Assembly (NCBI GenBank): GCA_965153455.1
Contig: OZ234502.1
Span: forward strand, 10,385,495-10,449,494
Direction: 5' to 3'
Origin: Sphagnum compactum
Lineage: Eukaryota > Bryophyta > Sphagnopsida > Sphagnales
DNA: 64,000 bases
Shown here piece by piece: positions 46,301-58,300 of the stretch. A program made the position numbers and the translations under genes. The first letter of the stretch is position 1, and each line of letters starts with the position of its first letter. The notes beneath the pieces are model-generated. The model did no database searches and had not been told where the DNA came from. It saw only the letters and a list, made by a program, of their open reading frames with translations.

Positions 46301-49300
46301 TCAAAACCTTTTCTTCCATCCAATTATGAAACTATAAGGCCCTCCATTAAGTTTATGGGTACTAAGGCCCGCTTTACACTAGGAGTCAGGGCCAATGTTC
46401 AACCCAAATCCAGCATTCCTATTGGTGCAAAAGTTGAAATCGGCCCTAATGGCTTTACACTAGGAGTGAAGGCTGAAATAGGAAAAAAAAAAAAAACTTT
46501 TTCAATCTGCCCCCAAGTACTAATAAATTATTGAACTTTATGGCCTTGTATTGGCCCCAAGGCTGAAAAAAGGATACCATCAAATTTGTGAGGCCAATTT
46601 GCAACCCTTGGGGCCAATGTTCGAGCATTTATTAGTAACTTGGGGCCAATTTGCAACCCTAAAATGCTCAAAGTTGGCCCTAAGAAATGGCTGCATTTAA
46701 GACCCTTGGCTAGTTTAATGACCTCCCATAGTATACTCCATGGAAGTAGTATGCTTATTGCTTTGAATTAATATTCATCCATGGAAAATTTCATTTTGGT
46801 TAGTTTTGGTATTTTCATACATTAAAACTCACCCCCATTGATTTCCACAACATTCATAAATTGACATCCATTTCATCCAATGTAATCACATACATCCAAC
46901 AAAATTAATGTGAGCATGGATGCTCCTCTCATGAGGTAACACAATTCACCAAATGTATCGTGTCCCTTGGAGTTCTTCCCATCCCGATTTGATGACAATT
47001 AGTGATCAACTTTGGTTTCCTCCGGTGGGTTTGCATTTATCCCAATGGTACATAGACCTTGTGAAAACACTAACATTTTGCCTCCAAAGGTAGTTCGAAA
47101 GTGTGACTTACAAGGCGCATCAAGGCTATTTGAAGAGGCCACTCAGCTGAATTGTCGAATTTTGGGTAGTGATAAAACAAAACAAATTACTTGCAAATCG
47201 TTATTTAAACGATTTGTTACTAACTTGTGCAAAAATCCACACAACTTGTGGAGTTGGAAACTCGCTTTCTTTGGCATGTTCCCAACTTCACATTTGACTT
47301 GGGATGTTGGACGAAAGTGTGCAAAGTCCAATGCACACGTGGTGAAGGACCGGGTGCAAAAAAAATAAATTATATATATGTCATAACATATGCATTTACC
47401 AATTTGCTTCGAAGTTTCAAATAGGTAGAATTTGAAAGCTTCACAATTGAGAAAAGTCACATGTGCCAAAAAGTATATTTGGGTCTCCAATAATATACTT
47501 TATGTGTTCAATTTGATTCAATCCAACAACATTTGCTTGCAAAGGAAAGAATCTATTAACACTTTATTCATTGCCTATGTTTATTCATCCCCTATGTAGT
47601 ACGGTGGTGGTCATCGTAGTACACAAAGTTATTAAAAACAAATGCTAGAGACGGCAAAAATAAAACACTCCCCTACTATTCATTCATTCATTCAAGATTT
47701 ATTAGGGTACCAAATGAGATATAAAGGTCACAAATAGATGCAAGAAAAAATGAACCGATCATAACTCTCAATATTCTTCTTGGCATTGGAGGTTTTACAT
47801 AATTTCAAACTATTGATGTTATACTCTTACCTAACTAAGAGAAAATCAACATGTGCGACATTTCAATCTCGTGGATTTTCCTACCTTGATTTTCATCATC
47901 TCCTTGGCTTTGTTCTTTGTATTGTTGTCTTCCCCCTCACAAGTCACTTCCTTGTTTGCCTACGGGTACTTAATTTCAAGTCAAAAAGTTCCCCTTCTTT
48001 GTCAACTTGTGAGTGTCAATTCCCTACGGGAGTGACAATAATGATCCATCATTTTACATGTACTCCTTTCATGAAGGGGCCACTATCAACCTTGTTCTTC
48101 AAAGGGAAGTATTTGATTCAAAAAAAATATGCCCATTTGCTCCCTAAAAATCACAAAGAAATTTTGCATGCAAATATTAAGTTTTGGAAGGGGAAAAAAT
48201 TAATATTCTTAGTGCTCACACAATTGGTTGCATTAAACAATATTTTTTGCACAATGTTTGCTCAATTTAGGTGTTTACCCTAAAAATAAATACCCCAACT
48301 AGGCAATGTCATCAACTAACCAGATTGTTGCACAAAGGTGCCCAATTAAGTGTTTAATGTAAAAGTTCTACCAAACTAGGCAAAATGTCATCAAACACTA
48401 GCCTAGTACCTAGTGTTGCAAAAAAAAGAAGTAAAGTTGCCCAATTAAGTATTTGATGTAAAAATACACCAAATGGTAAATCAAACAATACCAACTAATG
48501 TAAAAAAAAATCTATAAAAACTAAAAACTAGGCTAAAAAAGTACCAAATTAAACAATTAAAAAAACTCCTTTTCATAAACACAAAGTTGCCCCAAATGCC
48601 ACATTTAATGTACCAAATCTACCAAACCTGATTTTGCTTGCCTTAAATTATTATTATTATATATTATAACTATTATGACAACCACAAAAGCTATGTAGGT
48701 AGGCTAGTAGCTTTTTGCAACAAACAAATTTTGATATGGGTAGGTGGGGAGGGAGGGAGGGAGGGAGGGAGGTGTGTAGGTGGGACCCCAATAGAAATTC
48801 CCAAAACCCTAAAACTCCCCTTTACCACATATTTTGTGTGGGGGGGGGGGGGGGGGCAGGGGAGTCACTCAATTATTGAAACATGCAAACCCCAAAAACA
48901 CAAACAAAAAAACCCCTTTTTGTACATAACTTATTACATTCCTCATTCTCTCTATCTCTCTCTCTCTCTCTCTCTTTTCTGTGTTCCTCTCTTTCTCACA
49001 AAATGGAAATTGTTTTGAAAGGATGTTGATTTTGTAGTTTGTTTCAAAGATTTTTATTTTCTTTCTTTGGTGGGTGTTTTGTGGTTTCGGAGTTGGATTT
49101 GGTTTTTGGGGTTTTGGGTAGTTGTTGGAAAGAATTATGAGCTGAAGCTTTGTTGTAGAAATTTTGCATCATCCCCGGAACTCTTCTTTTATAAGTCTGG
49201 TTGGTTTCAAAGCCGGAGTTTTGTGAAGAAGAACTTCTTAGACTTGGATTGATTTGTTTTTTGTTTTTTTTTTTTGGTTGTTGTCCACGAAAAAATTTCA

Positions 49301-49352
49301 ATAGAAATTGCAGTAGTTTTGATTTTGGTAGAGCCTTTACAGTGCTTTTCAT
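43371..49352. other. Gene-poor AT-rich DNA
   Basis: Some 6 kb without a supportable gene. The longest frames (47012-47368 and 47780-48283) have no motif, no matching splice sites and a composition like the surroundings. Near 46375-46460 the phrase ctttacactaggagt occurs twice. Simple repeats cluster at 48740-48975 just before the GT47 gene leader. Confidence 0.5.
48740..48975. repeat. Simple-sequence cluster: (GGGA)n, G17 and (CT)n
   Basis: A ggga/gagg run at 48740-48771, an uninterrupted run of about 17 G at 48840-48856, and a CT run at about 48949-48975. The G tracts could form a quadruplex upstream of the GT47 gene. Assembly errors in the homopolymer length are possible. Confidence 0.85.
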
Positions 49353-49431
49353 GGCTGGTTTTGAAGTTCCAGGATTCGTCTTCAATCTCATCTGCAACAG
49401 CTTCCTGCAGTTGTAGAATTGCAGATTCACT

Positions 49432-49463
<32 letters not shown>

Positions 49464-49549
49464 CGAGAGAGAGGCAGAGTTTTGATGGGTGGTTTGGAAG
49501 TTCCAGGATTCGTCTTCAATCTCATCTGCAGCAGCTTCCTGCAGCTTCA
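49353..49549 (+). repeat. Duplicated segment in the GT47 leader, around a (GA)n run
   Basis: About 63 bases (aagttccaggattcgtcttc, then aatctcatctgcaacagctt and cctgcag) occur at about 49353-49416 and again at 49487-49549, 134 bases apart, with a GA microsatellite at 49434-49473 between them. This lies in the probable 5' untranslated region of the glycosyltransferase. Confidence 0.85.
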
Positions 49550-49794
49550 GAACTCCGACTTTCCAGGAGATATCATCTTCTGTATTTTGCTTTCTAATTC
49601 AGGAAATTCCCTGTAAAGAGTTGGTGGATCAGAAAGTCTTAGTGTCGTTGCTCTGGATTCATGATCGGAGAACAATCTCATTCAGGTACTCCATGGAAGT
49701 ATCTGGTTCATGGTTTGGTGCTTGAAGAAGAAGAAGAAGAAGAAGAAGCTCACAGCTGCTGGGATTGATCATTAAGGGCTAGAAGAGAGGCATC

Positions 49795-52630
49795 ATGCCG
49801 GCACATGACCCTGGCATGAAAGTGTCGTCTCGCAACCTTCTTCTTGACATGTTCTTCTCAGCTCAGTCGGTCCAGGAGCTGAGTAATAATAAGCCAGCTG
49901 CTGCTGCTGCTCCTTGCGCCGCGGCCAAACCCTTGCGGCACACACCAATGCAAATTGTGAAGTGGATCGCCTCTCTGACCCTGGTGGCACTGGCAATCGT
50001 GGTGGCTATGTATGCAGCTCTTGGGTTCGAAGAGAACACGCTATTGAACACCATGTGGTATAATTATGCTGCAACCACCAACTATACAGCTTCTTCGAAG
50101 CACCACCTTCTTGTACCACCTTCTTCGCCAGCACCCAAAGCAGCAACAGGAGGAGCAGCAGCGGCAGGATCAGGCTTAGAAAAGGAGTTGAATCAAGCTG
50201 AGGTTCTGCTGCAGCAGCAGCAGCAAGAGGCTTGTGCTGGCAGATACATTCACATATACGCTTTGCCTGAGCTTTTCAACTCGGCTCTGATCGAGGAGTA
50301 CTGCGACGGTCGCACCATCTGGCCCACAGTATGCAACACTCTTATCAACAAAGGCCTCGGCGATCCCATCGTCACTAGTGTTGCAACTGCCCACGAGGTA
50401 CGAGTTCTTCACATCTCCATAGTTGCTCACAATCTTCTTCTCTGAGCTGCGAGTCTTCTGTGTACCATGGCAGCAATCCGGTTGCTGAATTCTTCTTCTC
50501 CTTCTCCTTCTTCTTCTTCCACAATTGCACAGGGAAACAACAGCAGCAGCAGCAGCTCCTCCTCTTCCTCCTCGAAGTCTGTGGATTTTTTCTCGCCGAA
50601 GCTGTGGTACCAGACGGATCAATTTGCACTAGAAGTCATGGTGCATGAGCGCATGAAGCTCTACGAGTGCCTCACAGAAGACCCATCGCTAGCTTCCGCT
50701 TTGTATCTTCCCTACTACGTGGGACTCGACGTTGCGCGCAACTTGTTCAATCCGCTGGTGCAAGTGCGGGACAAGCTGAGCTTGAAATTCGTGGGCTGGT
50801 TGCTGGCGCAACCGGAGTGGAGACGGAGACAAGGAGCAGATCACGTCTTGGTACTGGGACGCGTGGTATGGGATTTCTTGCGCAGGGATGCGACCAACGA
50901 GTGGGGCATCGCCATGCTCCGTGACCCAGAGCTCGTCAACATGACCAAGCTCTTGATCGAGCGCGATCCCTATGCACCCAACACGACGATGATCGGGATT
51001 CCCTACCCGACCAGTTTCCACCCAGAGACAGACACGGATGTGAAGGCATGGCAAACGGTGGTGACAGAATCTAGTCGCGACAATCTGGTATCTTTCGCTG
51101 GAGCGCCGCGCAAGGTCGAGTTCAGCGGCAAGCTGCGTGGGACGTTGCTGCATCAGTGCATGGAATCCGAGAATTGCACTCTCTTGGATTGCAGCAAAAT
51201 CAGCTGCCCTAAGAATCCTCAGTACGTCACGGGTCTGTTTCTTCGCTCCGTCTTCTGTCTGCAACCCCCCGGCGACAGTCCCACGCGCAAGGGAATCTTC
51301 GATTGCCTTGTGGCTGGTTGCATCCCTGTTTTCTTCAGCAACGATTCTGCATATGCGCAGTACTTGTGGCATCTGCCCAGGAATGGAAGCTCCTACTCCG
51401 TCTTCATCAACGAGAATCAAGTAAGCCTTCTGCATGCATGGTCTTCAAACTCTCTGTCTCTCTGGAAGCAAAACCCTATTTCCCCTACTCTGTTCTGCGT
51501 TGCAATTGCTGCAGCTGCTATCTCTCAGCCTGAAATGGAAGTTTGTTTGTGTGCTTTATCTTCTTCACTATCATTCTTGCTCCTTCCCAGAAACAAAATA
51601 AAGCTTGAACTCTCTCTTATACAGCTTCTGAATTCTTCATACCACCATCTTGCCTAAATCCTGTAAAGAAGTTTGTACTCTGTGGACCTCTTAGTCTTTC
51701 CTCATAAGGGCAAAAGGATTTTGCCATTGTGTCTCTTCTTCAGAGCATGCTGCCACCACATTGCTGTTTGTCTGTCCTCTTTGCCTTTGACAAGAAAAAG
51801 CATTTGCAAGAAAACAGCAGCAGCAGCAGCAATCTGGGGCTCCAGCTTTTGAAGACTTGGAAACCTACCTCTAGGGTTTCTTTGGTCCTCAAGCGTTCTG
51901 TACAGGAGAGAAGTTTCTAGACTGTCCTCATAGGGCAAAAGGATTTTGCCATTGTGGGTCTTCTTCAGAACATGCCACTGAATTGTTGTTTGTCTGTCCT
52001 CTTTGCCATTGACAAGAGAAAAAAATTTCAAAGGAAATGGGGGCAGCAGCAATCTAGAGCTCCTCCTTTTGAACACTTGGAAACCTACATCTAGGGTTTC
52101 TTTGGTCCTGAAGTATTCTATACAGGAGAGAAGTTTGTAGTCTGTCTTCATAGGGCAAAAGGATTTTGCCATTGTGTCTCTTCTTTGCTGCTGCCACATT
52201 GCTGTGTATCCTCCCTCATTGCTGTTTATTTGTCCTCTCTGCCATTGACAAGAAAAAAACATCTGCAAGAAAAGAGCAGCAGCATCAATCCATAGCTCCT
52301 CCTTTTGAAGACTTGGAAACCTAACTCTAAGTTTTTTTTGGGTCCTCAAGTATTCTTTCTGTACCATGTGTTCAATTTATCTTTCTTCTGCAACAGGTGC
52401 AGGAGAATGGAGACAATGTCATTGAGATGCTTGCAAACATTTCATCGACAAGGGTGAAGAAGATGCAGCAAACAATAGTTGGGATGATTCCAGGCCTTGT
52501 GTATGCCAAACCTGGGTACAAGCGGATGGAATCCAAAGACGCATTTGATATCATCATCGACCATGTGCTTGGAAAATCAGGTTCAGGTTCACCACCACAC
52601 TTAGAATCTGACAGCCAGGATCACGATTGA
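49795..52630 (+). CDS. GT47 exostosin-family glycosyltransferase, MUR3/KATAMARI1-like
   Basis: Three exons, 49795-50397, 50533-51420 and 52397-52630, join in phase 0 to give about 574 residues. It is a type II Golgi protein: a short cytosolic tail, one membrane segment (about 54-78, IVKWIASLTLVALAIVVAMY), then a Pro/Ala/Gln-rich stem. The GT47 domain starts near YIHIYALPELFN (151) and includes HVLVLGRVVWDF (about 304), GIPYPTSFHP (about 354), FAGAPRK (about 388) and the hallmark CLQPPGDSPTRKGIFDCLVA (about 442) before GCIPVFF. Relatives add galactose or related sugars to xyloglucan side chains from UDP-sugars, but the exact donor and acceptor cannot be read here. A serine run encoded by agc/tcc codons begins exon 2. 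The first ATG of the frame follows a GAAGAAG-rich leader. Confidence 0.92.
51705..52370. repeat. Three tandem ~220-bp repeats within GT47 intron 2
   Basis: Units begin with gggcaaaaggattttgccat at 51708, 51933 and 52153 (spacings 225 and 220) and share gtttgtctgtcctctttgcc, cagcagcaatc, ttgaagacttggaaacctac and agggtttctttggtcct. The minus strand stays open across all three units (52367-51702, 221 codons), which is explained by the repetition, as there is no other sign of a gene. Confidence 0.85.
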
Positions 52631-54420
52631 CTAAAGACTAGAAAAAAGTTTCCCTGCAACATCACCACCAACACATGAGGATTTTGTATCTTTTCTCTTT
52701 TGCAAAGGGAGAGCTTGGGGTTGTCAACTTGCAAGGGAGGACCATATACATCCAGGTATCAGCTTTTGTCTGACCTTGTATGACCTTGTGTCCGTGTATA
52801 TCCTCCCTCCGAGATGATTCAACTTGCAAGTCTCGCAAGCTTGGTGTTGTAGCCTTTTTTTGCCATAGACTTTGTGTCCAGTCTGCTGCACAGAGCAAGA
52901 AGGCTCAAGAGGCAAGACAACAACACCTTGCAAGCATTTGCATCTGAGAAGAAGAACCGACAAAACAACCATTTCTGGAAAGCAAATTTTTTGTAGAACT
53001 AGGTCAGGGATCATACCTTGGTTGTCCATAGAATAGCCATTTAACATACCCATGAATCTGATCTATGATCTGTAGGTGCAATGTTGCACAACATAACAAT
53101 GATATTTATTGCCTCAGTAGAGAGGTCGAATTCTGTAGCGATGGTTGTACATTGTGGAGATTGTACAACTGCAAATGATTCATGGCTTCCATGAAATTCA
53201 GGTTCTTTTATCCTCCGATTCTTGGGTTGGTGCAGACTATTGAATCCCACCATGCCAGTGTGATGCTCTGGACTGTAGTAGTCCATAACCTTTAAAAAAG
53301 TAAAAGGCATCCAATAATGAATGGCTTCCAACATGTCTTACCCAGGTTGTTGTTTGCTTCAAGCATGGCAAACTACTGGTTCTCACAATCTTCAGAAAGC
53401 TTTGTGCAAGGAACTAACTGGCAATCTCAATGCCAATGGTGAGTTTTGCTTGTACAAGGAACTGGCAATTTTCACTTGCAAGTTTTGCTCGTGACTGATC
53501 CAAGTTGGGAAACGATCCAATTTGTGCATTGAAAGACCTTGCTGTAAAAGCTCCTGTGTGCCATGTTGCTGCTGAAGGTAAAATTCTCACAGCGATGTCC
53601 TTGGATTGAGCTATGGGTTTCAAGCTTGCAATCCAACGAGTCTTTGATCCAGTGTTTAGGGTTTAGCAAGGGTTAACAACAAATGAATAAATGGTGTAAC
53701 AAGGCTTAAGAATTGGAAAACCCTATTATGGCTTAGTGATTTCTAGGCTAGAAATATGAAGATTTCTAAAGAAAAGTTAGGCTTGGTTAATTATACAACA
53801 CAAAAGAAGATGGGTTAATTGTAGCCAAAATCCATTCATGTAATTTTGGCTTTTAGGCTAAATGCGAATTGAGGGGGAATGAATCATACTATTGCAAAGA
53901 TTGCATGTTTCTCATGCGATTTTCTTACGTTGTAATATATGTATGTTTTGAGCTAGAGTCTTATAAGCGAATTTTAGGATGAAGTAGTTTTCACTCTACC
54001 AAATTTTATTGATGGAAAATGTTTTGCCATATACACTAATCAATGATGTAGCTTCGAGAGGTGGAAGTACTCGAATAGTGCAACACTAGATCAATCCCAA
54101 AGAGAGCATCCCTTGACAATCCATAGGCCTTGGCTTGGTCTCAACAACAACCACGGTGAGAAAATGAATAATTAATTTCTTGAAAAAACATCATTTCATT
54201 ACATAACTTTGGAGTGAGTTATTAAGTTTTTTTTGGTGTGTTTTAGAATATTTTCAATTCTCAATTTGTGTTATGAATTATGTTTAATGTTGAAGAATAT
54301 TCGTAATTAATTAATTCTCATATTATTAATCAAATTGCCCATTTTGTAGCTTGCCATAGTCCCATGAAAATTGTCATGTAGCCACCCCAAACTCCCAAAG
54401 AAAAACCGTCCTTGTTATGG
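52631..54420. other. GT47 3' region and intergenic DNA; no further gene
   Basis: Short open frames on both strands lack motifs and splice support. The first few hundred bases are likely the GT47 3' untranslated region. Confidence 0.45.
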
Positions 54421-54424
54421 ATTT

Positions 54425-54715
54425 TTCATCCAAGAGAATTGTTATTGAAAAAAACTTAATCAAGGTTGTAAAAAGGGTGCTGTAGAGATGAAAAACCCAC
54501 ATAGTTTATCATCCAAGAGATTTAATAATAATAAGAAGAAGAAGAAGACTTTAAAGGTTACATAGAAAAGGGAAACCCTTCTATGATTCTCATCCAAAGA
54601 ATGAGTTATTTGACACGTCAACTTTGAAAAAGTTGCGTACAGTGGATGAAGTACGTTCTCTTGGATGAGAAATCCCATTTTCATGGTTTCTCATCCAAGA
54701 GAAGAGTTATTGGTA
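54425..54715. repeat. Scattered tcatccaagagaa motif, five copies in both orientations
   Basis: Copies near 54427, 54500, 54591 and 54698 read tcatccaagaga or close to it, and one near 54658 is inverted (ctcttggatgag). Several are followed by gttatt. This could be a decayed hairpin-type MITE cluster. No clear ends were found. Confidence 0.5.
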
Positions 54716-55078
54716 TTGATAAAGTGAAATGAGGGGGTGGCGGTAGCCGACATGAACCGAGACACAACGCGCGCACATCTCATTCACCCATTCCACCACA
54801 ATCGACGGTCCACATCCCTCGATTTTCAAACCAACGCAGGCGCCCACAAGCACAGCCCCTGTCGCCAACGGCTCCTTTGGAGGAGCTCCTCCAGTTCGCT
54901 GGCATTTTTATCGCCTCCATTTGGTCGTGATTCTCGCGGAGCGACTGCGATTTTTCTCTGGCTTTTGGTTCCTGTTGTTGTTGCTGCGTGCTGCGCTTCA
55001 AATTGATCCCAAATTTGAGACTTTTCTGTGTTTTTTGGGGGTCAAAATTGGCGGTTTTTTCTGTCTCCGCCTCTTCTT

Positions 55079-55179
55079 ACTGTTTGTTTGTTTGTTTGTT
55101 TGTGTGGGGAGCTTTTCACAGTAGTGGTGTTTGTGTGAGTTCGAAGAGAGTCATTTTGTGTTTTGCTTCAACAGAGTGG

Positions 55180-55210
<31 letters not shown>

Positions 55211-55212
55211 TC
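55079..55212 (+). repeat. Leader microsatellites (GTTT)n and (TTTC)n
   Basis: A GTTT run at 55079-55103 and a TTTC run at 55180-55212 lie in the probable 5' untranslated region of the next gene. Pyrimidine-rich leaders are common in plants. Nothing more can be said. Confidence 0.9.
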
Positions 55213-55366
55213 GTGATTGTGTTTTCGAACTCACAAAGGTTTCTTTAGTCGCTTTCTTGCTTGTGCTATTGCTGCATTGCCTTTGTGCGAGTTTTGTGTT
55301 TCTAGACTCCAGAGGGTAGTAGTGTTTTTTTTTGGACGCTATTCCCTCTCTTTCCAGTGGGAAAGC

Positions 55367-58300
55367 ATGTCGGCGTTTGCCGGGAGCAACGGGAGCTGCA
55401 GGTCGCCATACCACGAAAGGGCGAAGAAGGCGGCATCCAAATCGCCAGGTCCTTCTTCTTCTTCTTCTTCCAAGCCTCGAAGGTTCGTCATCAGTGTGCC
55501 GCCTCCAACGGTGCTGCGGCCTGAGACTGCGGTTCCCCGCAACTCCGGGTACAGCGACCAGTCGCCCGGCAAAGGTGCTCCTCCTTACCCTTCTTTCATA
55601 CTTCTCGTTAGTTTTTGAAATCTTTCAACCATAGTTTCAGGAGGATATGGGAGTAAACATCTTTGAAGTGGGGTTGAAGGGGTGTAGTTGAATGCATGAT
55701 TGAATTTTTCAAGTCATCTATTCAATTTGTTCAAGCTATGTCCATCCTATTGCAATCTTGGTCTCGATATATAATAAAAACATTGAAATTGTAATATCTT
55801 CATTATAATACATATGTACGTGACATGATATTTCAAATTGATTTTGATCTACTTTCAAACTGATTTCGACTCAATTTTGTCTCCATGACATTGAAATTTT
55901 CATGTTATGTATTTGATTTGTCTAGGCCACATTCATCCCAGTTGATTCTTAATCCAAATGTGAATGCAATCTCTACCAGATTATAGATCCAAATGGATTT
56001 TAATGAAGCTAAGTTTTTAAGGCTAAGTCCATCTCATACTCACATCTTTCATGTAATTTCATTCATAGCCCTCTGTGCATATGTGAATTGCATGGAGCTT
56101 TCTTTTCAAAGATCTGGCTTTGTTTGATTCCTTTGTCAGCTTTCAAGCCTTGACTGATTTTTTCCAATCATGAGCCCAGCAACTTGTTGTGAATAGCCAC
56201 ACCCATTAGGGAGGGGAGACTGCGAACACAAGTAATGGCTCTTAATGTCTGCAGAGCTTTTAGCTGGATATGTAGCCTTCTATTCTTGCTGACAGTCTTG
56301 CATTTTGGCAGCTAAGCTGGATGTTAGGGAACCCAATACTCCAACAAAGACCTCAGAAGTTCATAAGGAGAATAATACGAGTTTTTCACACAATGATCAT
56401 GCCAAGCACTGTGAGACTCTGCCATCTCGAAAAGGTCGCGTTGCAACTCCTATCAAGACACCAAGACCTTGTTTGGCAGCCACTCCTCTGTTCAGTCCCT
56501 CGAAGCCTTACTGTGCTTCACCAAAACATCATCAAAAGGTGCTTGTTGAAAGACCAGCTCATTGCAATGCACATGTAGGAACTGCAAATTCTGGAACAGG
56601 TGAATCAACAAGGATAAGAAGATTGCTAGGCAAGATTGAGGTGAACATTGCTCAGCTGCAGACTCGGATTGAAAAGTTTATGCAACATGATGAAAACCTT
56701 GCGGCACCTCAAACCCCTGAAAACTCCTCCTCCAAGGTCTTAATCAGTGATGAGACTTCACAAGATGTGCATCTAGAGAAAACATCTTTTTCTCCTCTAC
56801 CGCAATGGTTGCAGGTTGACTCAGGTGGTGTAGCATTTACAGTTGGGGTTGAACAACCTGTCCAGAAGGTCTTGTCTCCCAAACCTGGTTTTATGAGAAA
56901 ACAGTCTGAGTGTCGAATGGACCTTCTGCAGAATCCAGATTTTGGTTCAGTTGGCACTGCACCTGTTAGTTCTCTAACAGAAGTTTTGGCTTCACCAAAA
57001 GCTGACATTGTGGTTATTTCTGAGCGGAGTAAAGGTGGGGCTACAAGGGTAGAAAGTACATCTGAGACTGCTGAGAGTATTCTACTTTCAAATGACGACA
57101 TGCTTGCTGCAAGGATGAGCTGTAACAATATGGTGGAGCTGGAGGAGGTCAAGGCACCTATTTCCTCTGAATGTATGTCACAATATGTTAAAAGGGGTTA
57201 CTGTACCTCTATGATAGCTGAGGAAATTCCACCTACACATCAAGATAGCCTTCCTGCAAACACAAGCTGTAGCAATGTGGTGGATACCAGCTCTGAGATT
57301 AATGAGAGTGGACCACTTTCAGATCAAGATGACCTTGCTGCAAAGAGAAGCTGTGACAATGTGGTAGATGCCCAGGAGGTCACAGAAAAAACCTGCTCTG
57401 GGTTTCCACCACCAAAAGTCTGTTTCATAGCAGAAGAGTTTACACATGGAAAAGGCGAGTCTGTGACACCAGCAGCTGCTTTGCAAACCATAGGAATACA
57501 TTGTCCTGTAGACCTTGATATTGAGGAGGAGGAGGATGAGATTGATAATCATGAGCTTTCTTTGGGTTCAAGGTTTCTGACAGGGATGGTGTTTGGCAGT
57601 CTGCTTTTGGGATTTGTGTTTGGAGTACTGGCATCTGGCAGCCAAGGGCTTCTACCACAAAAATGGCATGTCAACCCTTTGGCATCATCATGGCAGAAGT
57701 CCTCTATCAGGAAACCAGTCTTGGAGATATCCAAGAGCATTGAGGGTGGCAGGATTGCAGTCATACTAGTTCCTTTTATCCAGTTGTAGATCTCATCTCA
57801 ATTCATAAAGGCTATGGTCATGTGAGGACACAAATCTACTCACTTATCCAACAGATACGATATAACCACTTAAGAGGTTTTGCAGATGCTTATGTGGGTA
57901 GCTACCCTTCATTGAGCTTGAGTGCCACAACAGGTGATCATCGAAACCTCCATGAGACTAATAGCTTAGGTGGACCATGGGACCATCTCACTGGCATTCT
58001 CCATCACTTCAGAACAGTTTGTAGTCAACTGTGGAGAAAGGTTTCTCAGATCACCACCGACATTGTCTCTCATGGTTTTAAGGTCTGGGTGTCATGGAAG
58101 CCCAAGTTGGACGAACTTTCAACAGATGCAGTACTGAATGCTGGTGGAGAGTCTACAGATGGTGTGCAGGCGTTGCTGGCACCATTGATAGACTCAGGCT
58201 ATCCTGAAGGTATTGATAGTAAGGCTGAGTATGAGGATGACAACATGGGGCTCATGGAGTTGCTTCAGATGACTACCCCTGCGCTTGTCGTGGAGATGAG

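Noticed and set aside
47012-47368. Possible 118-residue protein
   Set aside because: No motif, no repeats or splice support, and composition like surrounding DNA.
47780-48283. Possible 167-residue protein
   Set aside because: Starts without a clear ATG context, has no recognisable domain, and lies in AT-rich repeat-like DNA.
50176-50622. Minus-strand Arg-rich frame over the GT47 gene
   Set aside because: Antisense shadow of Ser- and Gln-rich codons in GT47 exons 1 and 2.
51702-52367. Minus-strand 221-codon protein
   Set aside because: Explained by three tandem repeats in a GT47 intron, with no independent evidence for a gene.
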